Positions 25,463-33,351 of a stretch of 42,089 nt of DNA are shown piece by piece (the first letter of the stretch is position 1; each line of letters opens with the position of its first letter). The stretch comes from Clostridia bacterium (GTDB lineage: Bacteria > Bacillota > Clostridia > Christensenellales > Aristaeellaceae), in assembly GCA_017404985.1 (NCBI GenBank), contig JAFRBK010000031.1, forward strand, positions 67,114 to 109,202, given 5' to 3'. The notes under the pieces are model-generated. The model was not told where the DNA came from and made no database searches. It was given only the letters and a program-made list of their open reading frames with translations. Made by a program: the position numbers and the translations under genes.

Positions 25463-26395
25463 TCAACCCTGGCTACCGTAATTTCGCGGTAGCCAATTTG
25501 TTTTTCCTAATCCTCTCCCTGCCTTTCGAATTTCAATTACCTGTTTGCTAATCCCGTCAATTTCAACTGAAAAAACAAGTGTGTATTCTTCTCCCTTATG
25601 TATGTAATAGCTTACTATCCAAACGCCCTCAGGAGATTTTGCGTATTTTTCCGTCTTTATGTATTCCGCTCCAATAACATACTCCCCCGTTTCAGAAAAT
25701 GATAATATTCCTTTTTTGATTAGTGCCTCGTTTGCTATGGTGATCGCACTCTCTCTTGAAGCAGCTTGATCACTTGGTAATAAATATTTCAGCCATGCAT
25801 CTTCAGATTCAAAAAGTCTGCTCACAAGATACTGTTCTTCTATAGGCCATAAATATCTCGGCTTACCTAGAATTGATTCGATTTTTTTTATTATCATCCA
25901 TGTTGAATCTAAGAATAATTCTACCTTTGTACCCTCCACGGACACAAAACAACACGCAGCCATTATAGGTGTACCAGAAGGAAAAAAAGCAACAATTAAC
26001 ATTTCTTGCCCGTCAAAATCTGGAACAACCGAAGCCCGATAGCTAATCATGGTATGTTCCATCTCCAGTTTTGGAAAATCAAAATAGCCGTCTTCAACGT
26101 TTCTTATAATTGCCGTTTCCTCATCGAGGATCATGTTTAACAACTCCTGTAAAGTGCTATCATCCAATTTTACGTCATATTCAATATTGGCATATAGATC
26201 ATTTTGATCATTTGCCAAATAAGATATGATCGAATCTATTTTAATATCTGCTTTATTTGAGTAAACTGTGTTTTCTGCAATAGACCTACCGATAATTGTT
26301 AACCAGCACAAGAGGATTAATCCCACTATTAATGTCCCATGCCCAACGGCTTGTCCTTTTCTTATTTTTCGAGGATTGTTACCCGTTTTCTTCAT
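25463..26395 (-). CDS. Membrane-anchored or secreted PepSY-like protein (copy 2)
   Basis: The 310-residue protein has a basic start (MKKTGNNPRKIRKG), one hydrophobic segment (LIVGLILLCWLTIIG, ~22-36) and a long outer domain. Near the C-terminus, SRESAITIANEALIKK and VWIVSYYIHKGEEYTLVFSV resemble a PepSY unit, as in the protein at 23960. The ATG at 26395 is preferred, with GGAAGGAG 10 bases before it. It is convergent with the second SH3b gene, so the two pairs look like duplicated, diverged modules. Function unknown. Confidence 0.6.
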   Translation of the reverse strand: MKKTGNNPRKIRKGQAVGHGTLIVGLILLCWLTIIGRSIAENTVYSNKADIKIDSIISYLANDQNDLYANIEYDVKLDDSTLQELLNMILDEETAIIRNVEDGYFDFPKLEMEHTMISYRASVVPDFDGQEMLIVAFFPSGTPIMAACCFVSVEGTKVELFLDSTWMIIKKIESILGKPRYLWPIEEQYLVSRLFESEDAWLKYLLPSDQAASRESAITIANEALIKKGILSFSETGEYVIGAEYIKTEKYAKSPEGVWIVSYYIHKGEEYTLVFSVEIDGISKQVIEIRKAGRGLGKTNWLPRNYGSQG

Positions 26396-26562
26396 GAAAT
26401 CAGCACTCCTTCCATGTTCCTTTATAAAGTACAATCAAGATGTCGCAAGCCCTTCTGGAATTAAATCCTTCTCAGACCGTGCCGCGCAACCACCTATATT
26501 ACTTATAACGATGAAGAACCGATTTTCGTTGTTCAAGTCGGTCCTTTCGGCAAGGAGGAATT

Positions 26563-27033
26563 ATGACTTTTAGATCCATAACTGATACTATGCTTCGCAT
26601 CCTAATCGGCGGATGGGACATGTCACTGGAAATATTGCTGATCATTATGTCACTAGATTACATAACGGGTGTTGTCTGTGCATTTCGGAACAAATCCGTC
26701 AATTCCAGCATCGGATATAAGGGTTTGCTCAAAAAATCAACCATACTAATTATCATCATTCTTGCTGCTCAAGTAGACAGAATGCTTGGTACCGACAACC
26801 ATGTGTTTCGTAACTGCACAGCGCTCTCGTTTACCGTTAACGATGCTCTTTCCATTCTGGAAAATTTCGGAAAGATTGGAGTTCGTTTTCCGCGCTTCCT
26901 TATGGTCGCATTGGAGAAACTTCAGGAGGAGATAGAGACAATGCCTGGCCAAGAAGTGGGGGAAAACTTACCAGTGGCAGATAAGCCGTTGATCAAAGAC
27001 AAGCCCCAGCGTTCAAAGTCAAACTTGAAATAA
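26563..27033 (+). CDS. Phage-type holin (TcdE/Bhl family)
   Basis: This small membrane protein of 156 residues resembles the phage/toxin-secretion holin family. Features are LIIMSLDYITGVVCAFRNKS with the typical SLDYxTG turn, SSIGYKGLLKKS, a second segment STILIIIILAAQV, and a C-terminal LSILENFGKIGVRFP. The tail is charged. AAGGAGG stands 4 bases before the ATG. Holins open the membrane for endolysin or, as TcdE, for toxin release. No endolysin is present, but two signal-less cell-wall-binding proteins lie just upstream. Confidence 0.85.
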   Translation: MTFRSITDTMLRILIGGWDMSLEILLIIMSLDYITGVVCAFRNKSVNSSIGYKGLLKKSTILIIIILAAQVDRMLGTDNHVFRNCTALSFTVNDALSILENFGKIGVRFPRFLMVALEKLQEEIETMPGQEVGENLPVADKPLIKDKPQRSKSNLK

Positions 27034-27061
27034 AAAATCCGCCGTTCAAATCATTGGACTA

Positions 27062-27559
27062 TCAAACGCTGAGCTCTGGCAATTTTGTAAGAGCGATTAT
27101 CGTTTCATCATCCGCATTCCGAAAAATTGTCCGGTCCGGGCTGATACTGAAACCTAATTGTTGCCAAAGCGAAATGATATTCTTGCATTGAGCGTTAACA
27201 TTTATGCACAGGAATTCATCGTCAGAAATGGTCTTAGAAAACATGCTGATTGCTTGCTTGGCAACATCGACAGACACGTTACTCTGGCGCACAAACAAAT
27301 TCGTTACATACCATCCTGATTCGCCAGAAGAAGTCCTTCCCTTTTCGCATGTCATAAAAGCCTCAACCGTTCCAGCCACATCTTTTAATATATACGCAAT
27401 GCTTCCCGACAAAGTCTCCCAAAAGTTTTCTTCAAAATATCGTATATCGTTTGCTTCGTTGCTTTGCTCGGCATATTCGGGCGCGTAACTAGTATAATCC
27501 ATGAGCATCTTCCGCACAGCTGCGTAAGCGTCTATACCATAGACTTCCAAACGATACAT
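27062..27559 (-). CDS. GNAT-like acetyltransferase
   Basis: The 165-residue protein has the general GNAT layout: AYILKDVAGTVEAFMTCEKG, then GWYVTNLFVRQS as the core strand before the acetyl-CoA loop, an alpha helix VDVAKQAISMFSK, and the terminal NIISLWQQLGFS. The classic RxxGxG pyrophosphate loop is poorly conserved, so activity is uncertain. A promoter stands at 27614-27641, with a shared box at 27644-27656. It is convergent with the holin gene with a 28-base gap. Confidence 0.55.
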   Translation of the reverse strand: MYRLEVYGIDAYAAVRKMLMDYTSYAPEYAEQSNEANDIRYFEENFWETLSGSIAYILKDVAGTVEAFMTCEKGRTSSGESGWYVTNLFVRQSNVSVDVAKQAISMFSKTISDDEFLCINVNAQCKNIISLWQQLGFSISPDRTIFRNADDETIIALTKLPELSV

Positions 27560-27613
27560 CTCTAAAACCTCCCGACGTGAAATCTGCGGTCTGCTCCTCG
27601 CGCCCGCTCACCA

Positions 27614-27641
27614 ATTATATCACAGCTCGACAGGTATTCAA
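27614..27641 (-). promoter_or_regulatory. Promoter of the GNAT-like gene
   Basis: The minus strand reads TTGAAT (27636-27641), 16 bases, then TATAAT (27614-27619). The 13-base box CGTGCATATACGG lies 2 bases upstream of the -35 and recurs at 31127-31139. Confidence 0.65.
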
Positions 27642-27663
27642 GACGTGCATATACGGACGTTCC

Positions 27664-28038
27664 TTATTTTACTTCCCCTTTCTTAACCGCTTGCATCCTT
27701 TTCTCGAATTCTACGATTCTCTTCAATGCTCTGCTTTGATACATCTTGATTGTCCGCTCTGTTTTCGCAAACTCGCTACTCCACTTCTTTTCGTATTCGA
27801 GCATGATCCTCGGGACATCAATCCCGTCAACCAGGTGTCTCGTAATCACAATGGCTTCGTCCTCCGGCAACAATTCCAGCCACAAATTGATCCTTGTTAT
27901 CTTCGACTTTATCTCCGCTGCTTCCTGCGCAATTCTCTCTTCCGCGCCAGATTTTTCCAGCAAGTCGCTCAGAAACTTGTACTCCGCCTCATACTGGCGC
28001 TTCCGGCTCAACAAGTCCTTAATTTCAGCCTCTTCCAT
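27664..28038 (-). CDS. ArpU/RinA-like regulator with sigma region 4-type helix-turn-helix
   Basis: The 124-residue protein has an N-terminal coiled-coil stretch (AEIKDLLSRKRQYEAEYKFL) and a C-terminal helix-turn-helix resembling phage late regulators: LELLPEDEAIVITRHL, IDVPRIMLEYEKKW, ERTIKMYQSRALKRI. The ATG at 28038 has GGAGG 7 bases upstream and is preferred over 28053. It is the last of a run of minus-strand regulator genes. Confidence 0.65.
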   Translation of the reverse strand: MEEAEIKDLLSRKRQYEAEYKFLSDLLEKSGAEERIAQEAAEIKSKITRINLWLELLPEDEAIVITRHLVDGIDVPRIMLEYEKKWSSEFAKTERTIKMYQSRALKRIVEFEKRMQAVKKGEVK

Positions 28039-28146
28039 GTCTTGTCCTCCCATACGTTTGCCATATTTCCTATATCATAAAGCCTTTGTTGGGCATCAAA
28101 CAGTGAAAAAACCGTGTATCAATCGTGAAATTTGATAAGAAGAACA

Positions 28147-28180
28147 ATGGGGCGGCGCTTTCTGTAAGCATCCGCCCCAT
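28147..28180 (-). terminator. Terminator after the second sigma-factor gene
   Basis: ATGGGGCGG and CCGCCCCAT form a perfect 9-bp stem; the minus strand continues TGTTCTTCTTATC. It lies 40 bases after the sigma gene stop. Confidence 0.7.
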
Positions 28181-28219
28181 CGCATGATCCTGCTGATAAG
28201 CTTGGAGTTTTCATTCGTC

Positions 28220-28756
28220 CTATGATAACCATGTCATTTGTGATTCGGCGTATTCCTCTTTGATCGCCCTGGTAGCACGCAGCCAGTACCCCCGCACTGT
28301 AACCTCAGAAATATTCATGATTTCTGCTACACGTTTTCCCGGAAATCCTTCCATTAGCAGCCTAAATGCCTGTACAACACGAGGCTGAAAGCGTTTTGCA
28401 CATTCATCTATCATTACCTTCTGTAATATTTCCTCGATTTTCGATTCCCCGGCTACCTCGTAGAAACTGTTTTGATCAAGACGATCATCCTCCATCGGAA
28501 TTTCGGTGAAATAATACTTATGTCGGTAAAAATCGATCACCGCATGCGCCACTGTCTTGGAAAGGTAGGAATAAAGCATAGTTTCTTCCATTCTGTACAG
28601 GATTTCGGCGTTTCGAACGATCGAGACCCAGCAATTTCCAACCACATCTTCCGCATCATATAAATTGAATACACGTTTTCTCGCGATTTTTACCATTTTC
28701 TCGTAATATCGCTCAAACAAATTGGTCAGGAAATTCTCCAATGCCATACCACTCAT
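28220..28756 (-). CDS. RNA polymerase sigma-70 family (ECF-like) factor 2
   Basis: The 178-residue protein has region 2 (LFERYYEKMVKIARKRVFNL, YDAEDVVGNCWVSIVRN, LSKTVAHAVIDFYR) and region 4 (RFQPRVVQAFRLLMEGFPGK, VAEIMNISEVTVRGYWLRAT). It would direct polymerase to a dedicated promoter set. It begins 6 bases after the lipoprotein gene stop, so the two are cotranscribed. The start may be codon 1 or the Met at codon 4; neither has a strong ribosome site. Confidence 0.85.
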   Translation of the reverse strand: MSGMALENFLTNLFERYYEKMVKIARKRVFNLYDAEDVVGNCWVSIVRNAEILYRMEETMLYSYLSKTVAHAVIDFYRHKYYFTEIPMEDDRLDQNSFYEVAGESKIEEILQKVMIDECAKRFQPRVVQAFRLLMEGFPGKRVAEIMNISEVTVRGYWLRATRAIKEEYAESQMTWLS

Positions 28757-28762
28757 CGCAAA

Positions 28763-29164
28763 TCATTTACTAACCTCAGACGAATATTTCGTCAGTGTCT
28801 CAACATATTTTCCGCTTGAGTCGTAAACTTTGGCCTGTACCTTTATGCGATACTCCCCACTGGACGCCTTATACGAGATTGACGCGCTTATTGCTTTGTT
28901 TGCTGTATGGGACGAAACGTTGCTCCAAACACCACCAGACGATCTGTGCTGAACATATATCGTGATATCCGCCTTATGTCCTTTGGGCATAGTAGCTTTG
29001 CCATAGCCGGACAGATCGCTGCCTGACAAGGATATAGTTGCAGCAAGACTGTTTCCAGCTAAGGCGTTTATAGTTACAGTATCCGCCAAACAACCAGACA
29101 GAATGGAACATACCATCAAGCCAAGCACAACAACCAATAAAACCGTTCTTCTTTCTCTGTTCAT
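28763..29164 (-). CDS. Small secreted lipoprotein
   Basis: The 133-residue protein has a type II signal: MNRERRTVLLVVVLGLMVCS followed by the lipobox LSGC, so mature Cys25 would be lipidated. The mature ~110 residues are rich in Ser, Thr and alternating hydrophobics, suggesting a beta-sandwich. The stretch ITIYVQHRSSGGVWSNVS resembles VTVWVERYKSGTTWVTEKS in the secreted protein at 35113. AAGGAGG precedes the ATG. Its upstream region is also similar to that of the 35113 gene. It is followed at once by a sigma-factor gene. Confidence 0.75.
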   Translation of the reverse strand: MNRERRTVLLVVVLGLMVCSILSGCLADTVTINALAGNSLAATISLSGSDLSGYGKATMPKGHKADITIYVQHRSSGGVWSNVSSHTANKAISASISYKASSGEYRIKVQAKVYDSSGKYVETLTKYSSEVSK

Positions 29165-29247
29165 AGAAAAAGACCTCCTTAAATTTGTGATCCACTATAT
29201 AATCACAATTCAGGAGGCTCATTTGTGACAACCTTGGAGAAATATTT

Positions 29248-30027
29248 TTATTGGATTATCCTCGTTACGGAATCCGCTATTTTAAGAGTCTGCTCCCTGG
29301 AATAGCCATATGTTACAAGATCAAACCATTTCTCGTCTGCGCTCCACATAACTGAAACCGTTTTCCAATCTTCTCGGATGTCCTCTATGATTACCGCAGC
29401 TGAACCATTCGATAGATTCATCGTTTCTATCTCCGCTCCTTCCGTTCCCGCCATCAACGATGCCCTTTCGTCAAGTTCGGAAAAGGAGATTTTTTTGCTT
29501 CCATCTCCTTCGAACTCTATATCCGTTCCTTCTTCGTTTATGAAGCTTTGCCAGATATTCCCTGGCAAGTAGGCCGGAAAGAATTTACCCTTCCATTCCC
29601 CGGGCACATCGAAAGAAGCGTTAACATCTTCTACAAAACTGAAGTTCGCTTCATTCCGTTCTTCATCCAACTCCATCATCAGTTTAAGAACCCTGGCTCG
29701 TAAAGAAGAAGATGTTGCGATGGCGATCGGCGTCACAATAACAATAATGAGTGCTATGGCTGCGGCAATTCTTAATCCACCAGACATTACCCGACGTATT
29801 GTTTGATTTCTCCTGCCTTTTCTATCCGCAATCGCCTCATCATTCGATTTTCTTAGCGCTTTGATATAAGCGTTATCGGCGGCGCGTTCCATCTCCGGCG
29901 TTAAGTCCGGATCCGGGCTTTCAATCAATTCTCTGATCTTCTCTTCTTCTTTCTGTCGCAGCGCTATTCGGATCATCATCTCCAGATGTTGATCCTCCAA
30001 CTCCTTCTTGTAATCTGAAGTACTCAT
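29248..30027 (-). CDS. Membrane anti-sigma factor with DUF4367-like outer domain
   Basis: The first ~85 residues are charged and cytosolic (YKKELEDQHLEMMIRIALRQ). A single membrane segment follows (LRIAAAIALIIVIVTPIAIA, ~85-104). The outer domain of ~150 residues has FFPAYLPGNIWQSF and WFDLVTYGYSREQTLKIADS, as in DUF4367 proteins linked to clostridial ECF sigma factors. The ATG overlaps the stop of the sigma gene at 30024 by 4 bases, which supports a sigma/anti-sigma pair. Confidence 0.75.
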   Translation of the reverse strand: MSTSDYKKELEDQHLEMMIRIALRQKEEEKIRELIESPDPDLTPEMERAADNAYIKALRKSNDEAIADRKGRRNQTIRRVMSGGLRIAAAIALIIVIVTPIAIATSSSLRARVLKLMMELDEERNEANFSFVEDVNASFDVPGEWKGKFFPAYLPGNIWQSFINEEGTDIEFEGDGSKKISFSELDERASLMAGTEGAEIETMNLSNGSAAVIIEDIREDWKTVSVMWSADEKWFDLVTYGYSREQTLKIADSVTRIIQ

Positions 30028-30590
30028 GTTTCCGCCTCGTTTCTGTATACAGTATCCTTTATATGCTTTTTCGCTCGCTGCAGATACTTTCTTATACTGC
30101 TTTCCGCAATTCCAATCTGTTCAGCAATTTCCTTGTCGCTTTTATCTTCCAGAAATTTCATGCGAATCACTCTCTTCTCGTTCTCTGGCAGGGCGTCTAT
30201 TGCCCTATTTACTGCGTCGAGTTCTTCAAAGAATGAAATCGTACCTATTCCCTTACTGTTATCGGATAAGCTTTCCATCTCCTCCTTCCCCGTCGACTGA
30301 AAATATTGCCTGTATTCCTTAGCCTTTTTCCAGGAATTAATTTCTTTGCTCCTAACTGTTTTAACGATGTAACTCCTCTTTTCGTTGTCGCTCAGTTTCT
30401 TCAATGTCTCTATATTCTTTATCATCGCGACAAGACTATCGGAAATTATATCATCCGCATCTTCCGAATAACCCATAGAAACCCAGACCACTTTATACAT
30501 TAAGGCGCGATATTTCATATACAAGTTCGACATAAACTCCCTATCCCTTTCTGATTCAAGGGATAAAATTACAACCGGAATCAAAATCAT
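30024..30590 (-). CDS. RNA polymerase sigma-70 family (ECF-like) factor 1
   Basis: The 188-residue protein has region 2 (FMSNLYMKYRALMYKVVW, SEDADDIISDSLVAMIKN, VKTVRSKEINSWKKAKEYR) and region 4 (VNRAIDALPENEKRVIRMKF, DKEIAEQIGIAESSIRKYLQ). It is translated just ahead of, and overlapping, the anti-sigma gene. A promoter lies about 95 bases upstream (30683-30711). GGGGAG precedes the ATG. Confidence 0.88.
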   Translation of the reverse strand: MILIPVVILSLESERDREFMSNLYMKYRALMYKVVWVSMGYSEDADDIISDSLVAMIKNIETLKKLSDNEKRSYIVKTVRSKEINSWKKAKEYRQYFQSTGKEEMESLSDNSKGIGTISFFEELDAVNRAIDALPENEKRVIRMKFLEDKSDKEIAEQIGIAESSIRKYLQRAKKHIKDTVYRNEAET

Positions 30591-30682
30591 CTGTTCTATC
30601 TCCCCATTCTGTACTTGCTTCCGCCAACACTGTTATCATTTCCCACGGCCCGACGTCCGCATACTCCAATGGGTGTTCCTGT

Positions 30683-30711
30683 ATTTTACCCACTGGAACG
30701 GAACCCGTCAA
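30683..30711 (-). promoter_or_regulatory. Promoter of the sigma/anti-sigma operon
   Basis: The minus strand reads TTGACG (30706-30711), a 17-base spacer and TAAAAT (30683-30688). It lies directly after the XRE gene terminator, giving the sigma operon its own start. Confidence 0.75.
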
Positions 30712-30757
30712 AAGAAAAAAGCTGTAAGAGATTATCCTCTTTCCTTCTCCTACAGCT
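30712..30757 (-). terminator. Terminator of the XRE gene at 30750
   Basis: On the minus strand CTGTAGGAGA pairs with TCTCTTACAG (10 bp with one G-T), followed by CTTTTTTCTTTT. The stem begins in the last codons of the XRE gene. Confidence 0.8.
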
Positions 30758-31028
30758 TGATTATCTCTTGCGTCATTTCCCCTGAATCCCACGGCGGGAA
30801 GAAATCCGAGATAGGTACGTTCAACACCTTCGAAAGGATTATCAGGTCTCTGTCCGTGACAGCTGATATCTGCCCCTCAATTCTTGAAAGCTTGGACTGC
30901 GTAAGCCGTCCGCCCAGTAACTCGACTTGTGTAATAACGTCCTCTTGCTCCATATTTCTGCCTACACGGATCCCTCGAATTCGGGCCCCAACCACATTGC
31001 GGTCACCCAGTTGCTTCCTCTGCCGCAT
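30750..31028 (-). CDS. Small XRE-family regulator
   Basis: This 92-residue protein is mostly one helix-turn-helix domain: GARIRGIRVGRNMEQEDVIT, then GGRLTQSKLSRIEGQ and DLIILSKVLNVPISDFF. A family-typical short tail follows. GGGAGGGGAG lies upstream of the ATG. Its promoter region holds the CGTGCATATACGG box (31127-31139). It stands next to the sigma-factor genes and may control them. Confidence 0.82.
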   Translation of the reverse strand: MRQRKQLGDRNVVGARIRGIRVGRNMEQEDVITQVELLGGRLTQSKLSRIEGQISAVTDRDLIILSKVLNVPISDFFPPWDSGEMTQEIIKL

Positions 31029-31218
31029 TGCGCTGGCTCCCCTCCCTACATCGGATTCTTGGGAATTATAAGCCAGCTATACATTTTCCATATGCGTCAC
31101 GCGAATATAGAAAATATTTTTCATCTCGTGCATATACGGTTTAGGCAAAACGCAATATGAATACCACTCTACAAAGAATAGATCATTTTGTCATTAAGCC
31201 TTAGACAAATCCAGATAA

Positions 31219-31425
31219 TCAAGATGTCCCACAATTTGACATTCCTCTTCTCAGCTTGTTGATCGCTTCCTCCTCTGCCTTTTTTTCTCTCCGCTCGGAA
31301 AGATAGTATATTCTCCCCCTTTTCTTCAACGATTCGTACTCGTCATCATCAAAGCCATATCTGCATGTCACCCAGGCATTGCCCTGTGTGGAGAGTGCTT
31401 GGATTGCATCGTACAATCCCTCCAT
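31219..31425 (-). CDS. Small sigma region 4-like protein, possibly a degenerate fragment
   Basis: The 68 residues MEGLYDAIQALSTQGNAWVT, CRYGFDDDEYESLKKRGRIY and YLSERREKKAEEEAINKL resemble the end of the sigma factor at 31566 (ELYSALYNLTRREQVWIRWR, YGFEDGD, HLSESRAGSMEKAAL). The open frame continues ~13 codons upstream (HARYWFEQDGTLKTEQ) to a TAG. A second frame just upstream (31437-31541) encodes a 34-residue start-like peptide MRKKLNEILRDLVSRDYEKV, in a different phase. It is either a small regulator on its own or a frameshifted sigma remnant. Confidence 0.5.
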   Translation of the reverse strand: MEGLYDAIQALSTQGNAWVTCRYGFDDDEYESLKKRGRIYYLSERREKKAEEEAINKLRRGMSNCGTS

Positions 31426-31565
31426 CTGTTCCGTCTTTAAAGTTCCATCCTGCTCAAACCAATATCGTGCATGCTAAATAATACCTTCTCATAATCTCTG
31501 GATACAAGATCTCTCAGAATCTCGTTCAGTTTCTTTCTCATGTCTTAAGCTTCCTTCCTGTATGC

Positions 31566-32195
31566 CTAGCTTTCCTTCGTCATTTTATTTTTCATCTCGA
31601 GCAGCGCTGCCTTTTCCATGCTGCCCGCGCGGCTTTCTGAAAGGTGATATCGTCTGGCTAACTCAGCAAGTGGATGAGGATCCCCATCCTCAAACCCATA
31701 CCGCCATCTGATCCATACCTGCTCCCGTCTAGTCAGATTGTACAGTGCCGAATACAGTTCCTCCAATGTTTCCTTCTGAAGATAGATCCTTTCAGGGGCT
31801 GAATCGTAGGGGCTTCGGACCTGCATGCTGATCCGTGCTGCGTCCTGCTGCCGGCCGGAATCGGCCATTGTTTCATCAGATACAAGGTCCTCCTGCGAAA
31901 ATAGCACTTCGCCATGCGGATATATCCTGCGAATTGCGTCAATAAACGCGTTCCGAATTGCCAACCTCGCAAGCGGAAGAAAGCCTCCCTTGCCTGGATC
32001 GAACTTCTCCGCCGCGCGAAGCAGGGCCATGCTCCCTTCCTGATCGTAATCATCCGCTTCCAACAGCAACCTTGTATATTGCTTTGAAAACTGAACAGAT
32101 AGTTCATGGATAAAAGCTCGGTTCTCTGCGATCAGCTCCTCTGCGGCGGTTGAATCCCCAGCCTGGTATCGAAGGCATAATTCCTCATTTGTCAT
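31566..32195 (-). CDS. Sigma-70-like factor 3
   Basis: The 209-residue protein resembles helper sigma factors of mobile elements: region 2 (YQAGDSTAAEELIAENRAFI, YDQEGSMALLRAAEKFDPGK, LARLAIRNAFIDAIRRIYPH) and region 4 (ALYNLTRREQVWIRWRYGFE, LAELARRYHLSESRAGSMEK). Its ATG overlaps the end of the XRE gene at 32185 by 11 bases, so the two are coexpressed. CCGGAG stands before the start. Confidence 0.8.
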   Translation of the reverse strand: MTNEELCLRYQAGDSTAAEELIAENRAFIHELSVQFSKQYTRLLLEADDYDQEGSMALLRAAEKFDPGKGGFLPLARLAIRNAFIDAIRRIYPHGEVLFSQEDLVSDETMADSGRQQDAARISMQVRSPYDSAPERIYLQKETLEELYSALYNLTRREQVWIRWRYGFEDGDPHPLAELARRYHLSESRAGSMEKAALLEMKNKMTKES

Positions 32196-33051
32196 GGGGC
32201 GGCTCCGGTTTTGCTTTATTCAGGATTGAGAAATAATCATACAGATCGTCCCTCAGCCGCTGCAATACCGTATCGGTTTCTGGCTTCAGCGCTTCTGGAA
32301 CCGGAATGGCAGCCAACTGATTGAAAATACCTTCCACCACCGCATCAGGCGTTATCTGCTGCAGATCCAGAATGTTCTGGCTCTTGGTCAGCGTGTCAGT
32401 CATGTTCTGCATCGCTTTTTTTGTAATGGCCTTCGCCTGTACATGGGGCTGTGGCCCTGTCTTCTTGATATCCTGGATTATTTGCATGAATGATGTCTGA
32501 ATGCTGTCTATTTCGCTGCGAAAAAGTGGTTGGGACAGTGCTTTCACAGTCTGGAGGACATCCATGGAAGCAGCTTTGTCTTCCGGGATGGATTTCGCAT
32601 GCTGCGTAATCAGTTCTGCTAGGGAAGCGTATACCTGATTCTGCGTGGCAATCTCGGAGGAGATGATGCCGTCTTTAAAGATTTTGATCTTGGATGTCAA
32701 ATCTCCAAAGCTCGGATGTTCCAGCATCTGACTCACAATTTCTGGATTCGCTCTGCCAATATACAGATTTCTCGCGGCCTGAACCGTCAAGCCAAGCTCC
32801 TCGATATCATAGTTCTTTCTGTCAGGGGCATCCGTTTCTCCCAGGAGAAAGTCTGTCGAGACCTTGAAGTAATGGGCGATGGCAATAATGTCATCATGGG
32901 AAATACTATCGGATTTCCCACTGAGGAAGCGACTGAGTTTGCTCCGGCTGATTCCTGTAATCTCCGCAAGTTTTACCTGCGAAACCTTTTTATCCTTCGA
33001 CAGATCCGTGATGCGCTCCCGCAATTTCCCCGGCAGCCATGCCTGTTCCAT
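32185..33051 (-). CDS. XRE-family regulator with long C-terminal domain
   Basis: The 288-residue protein has an N-terminal helix-turn-helix (KVSQVKLAEITGISRSKLSR, then FLSGKSDSISHDDIIAIAHY) and a long helical C-terminus of ~200 residues without a known family. GGAGG stands at the ATG. Its promoter, TTGTGA-17-TATGAT, faces away from the parM region, so it is well placed to repress both directions. A 7-4-7 inverted repeat at 33180 could be its operator. The sigma gene at 31566 follows with an overlap. Confidence 0.82.
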   Translation of the reverse strand: MEQAWLPGKLRERITDLSKDKKVSQVKLAEITGISRSKLSRFLSGKSDSISHDDIIAIAHYFKVSTDFLLGETDAPDRKNYDIEELGLTVQAARNLYIGRANPEIVSQMLEHPSFGDLTSKIKIFKDGIISSEIATQNQVYASLAELITQHAKSIPEDKAASMDVLQTVKALSQPLFRSEIDSIQTSFMQIIQDIKKTGPQPHVQAKAITKKAMQNMTDTLTKSQNILDLQQITPDAVVEGIFNQLAAIPVPEALKPETDTVLQRLRDDLYDYFSILNKAKPEPPHDK

Positions 33052-33085
33052 ACCATCGCCTCCAAACCCTTGGTTTATGGGTCAC

Positions 33086-33114
33086 ATCATACCATGAAAA
33101 GCCAATAATCACAA
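33086..33114 (-). promoter_or_regulatory. Promoter of the XRE-sigma 3 operon
   Basis: The minus strand reads TTGTGA (33109-33114), 17 bases, then TATGAT (33086-33091), 35 bases before the XRE start. Confidence 0.75.
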
Positions 33115-33179
33115 GGCGAACAAGGAATTCTGCCTCGTGTAAAAAGCCTTGCATCCTTTCGAATGCCCTCCTTATCGGG

Positions 33180-33319
33180 CTGTGCAAATCTGCACAGTTT
33201 TGGAAAAAAGCAGAACCAAAATTGCAAATGTGTTTCTTTTGGCCTCTCTTCGCGTTTTTCTCCGTATTAATAGGCGAAGGGACTCTTCCGGAAAGGGTCT
33301 GTGCGGTGTCCACACAGAC
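33180..33319. promoter_or_regulatory. Regulatory region between the XRE gene and the parM fragment
   Basis: This gap has no gene. It holds a perfect inverted repeat CTGTGCA-AATC-TGCACAG (33180-33197), a likely operator. It also holds a hairpin GTCTGTG/CACAGAC (33297-33319) followed by AATCTTTT, which could attenuate transcription toward the parM fragment. I see no convincing plus-strand promoter. Confidence 0.5.
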
Positions 33320-33351
33320 AATCTTTTCACGTTGAGCCCTGAAAACGCGCA

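Noticed and set aside
30556-30792. 78-residue minus-strand frame overlapping the sigma 1 start
   Set aside because: It covers the XRE terminator and the sigma operon promoter and has no ribosome site.
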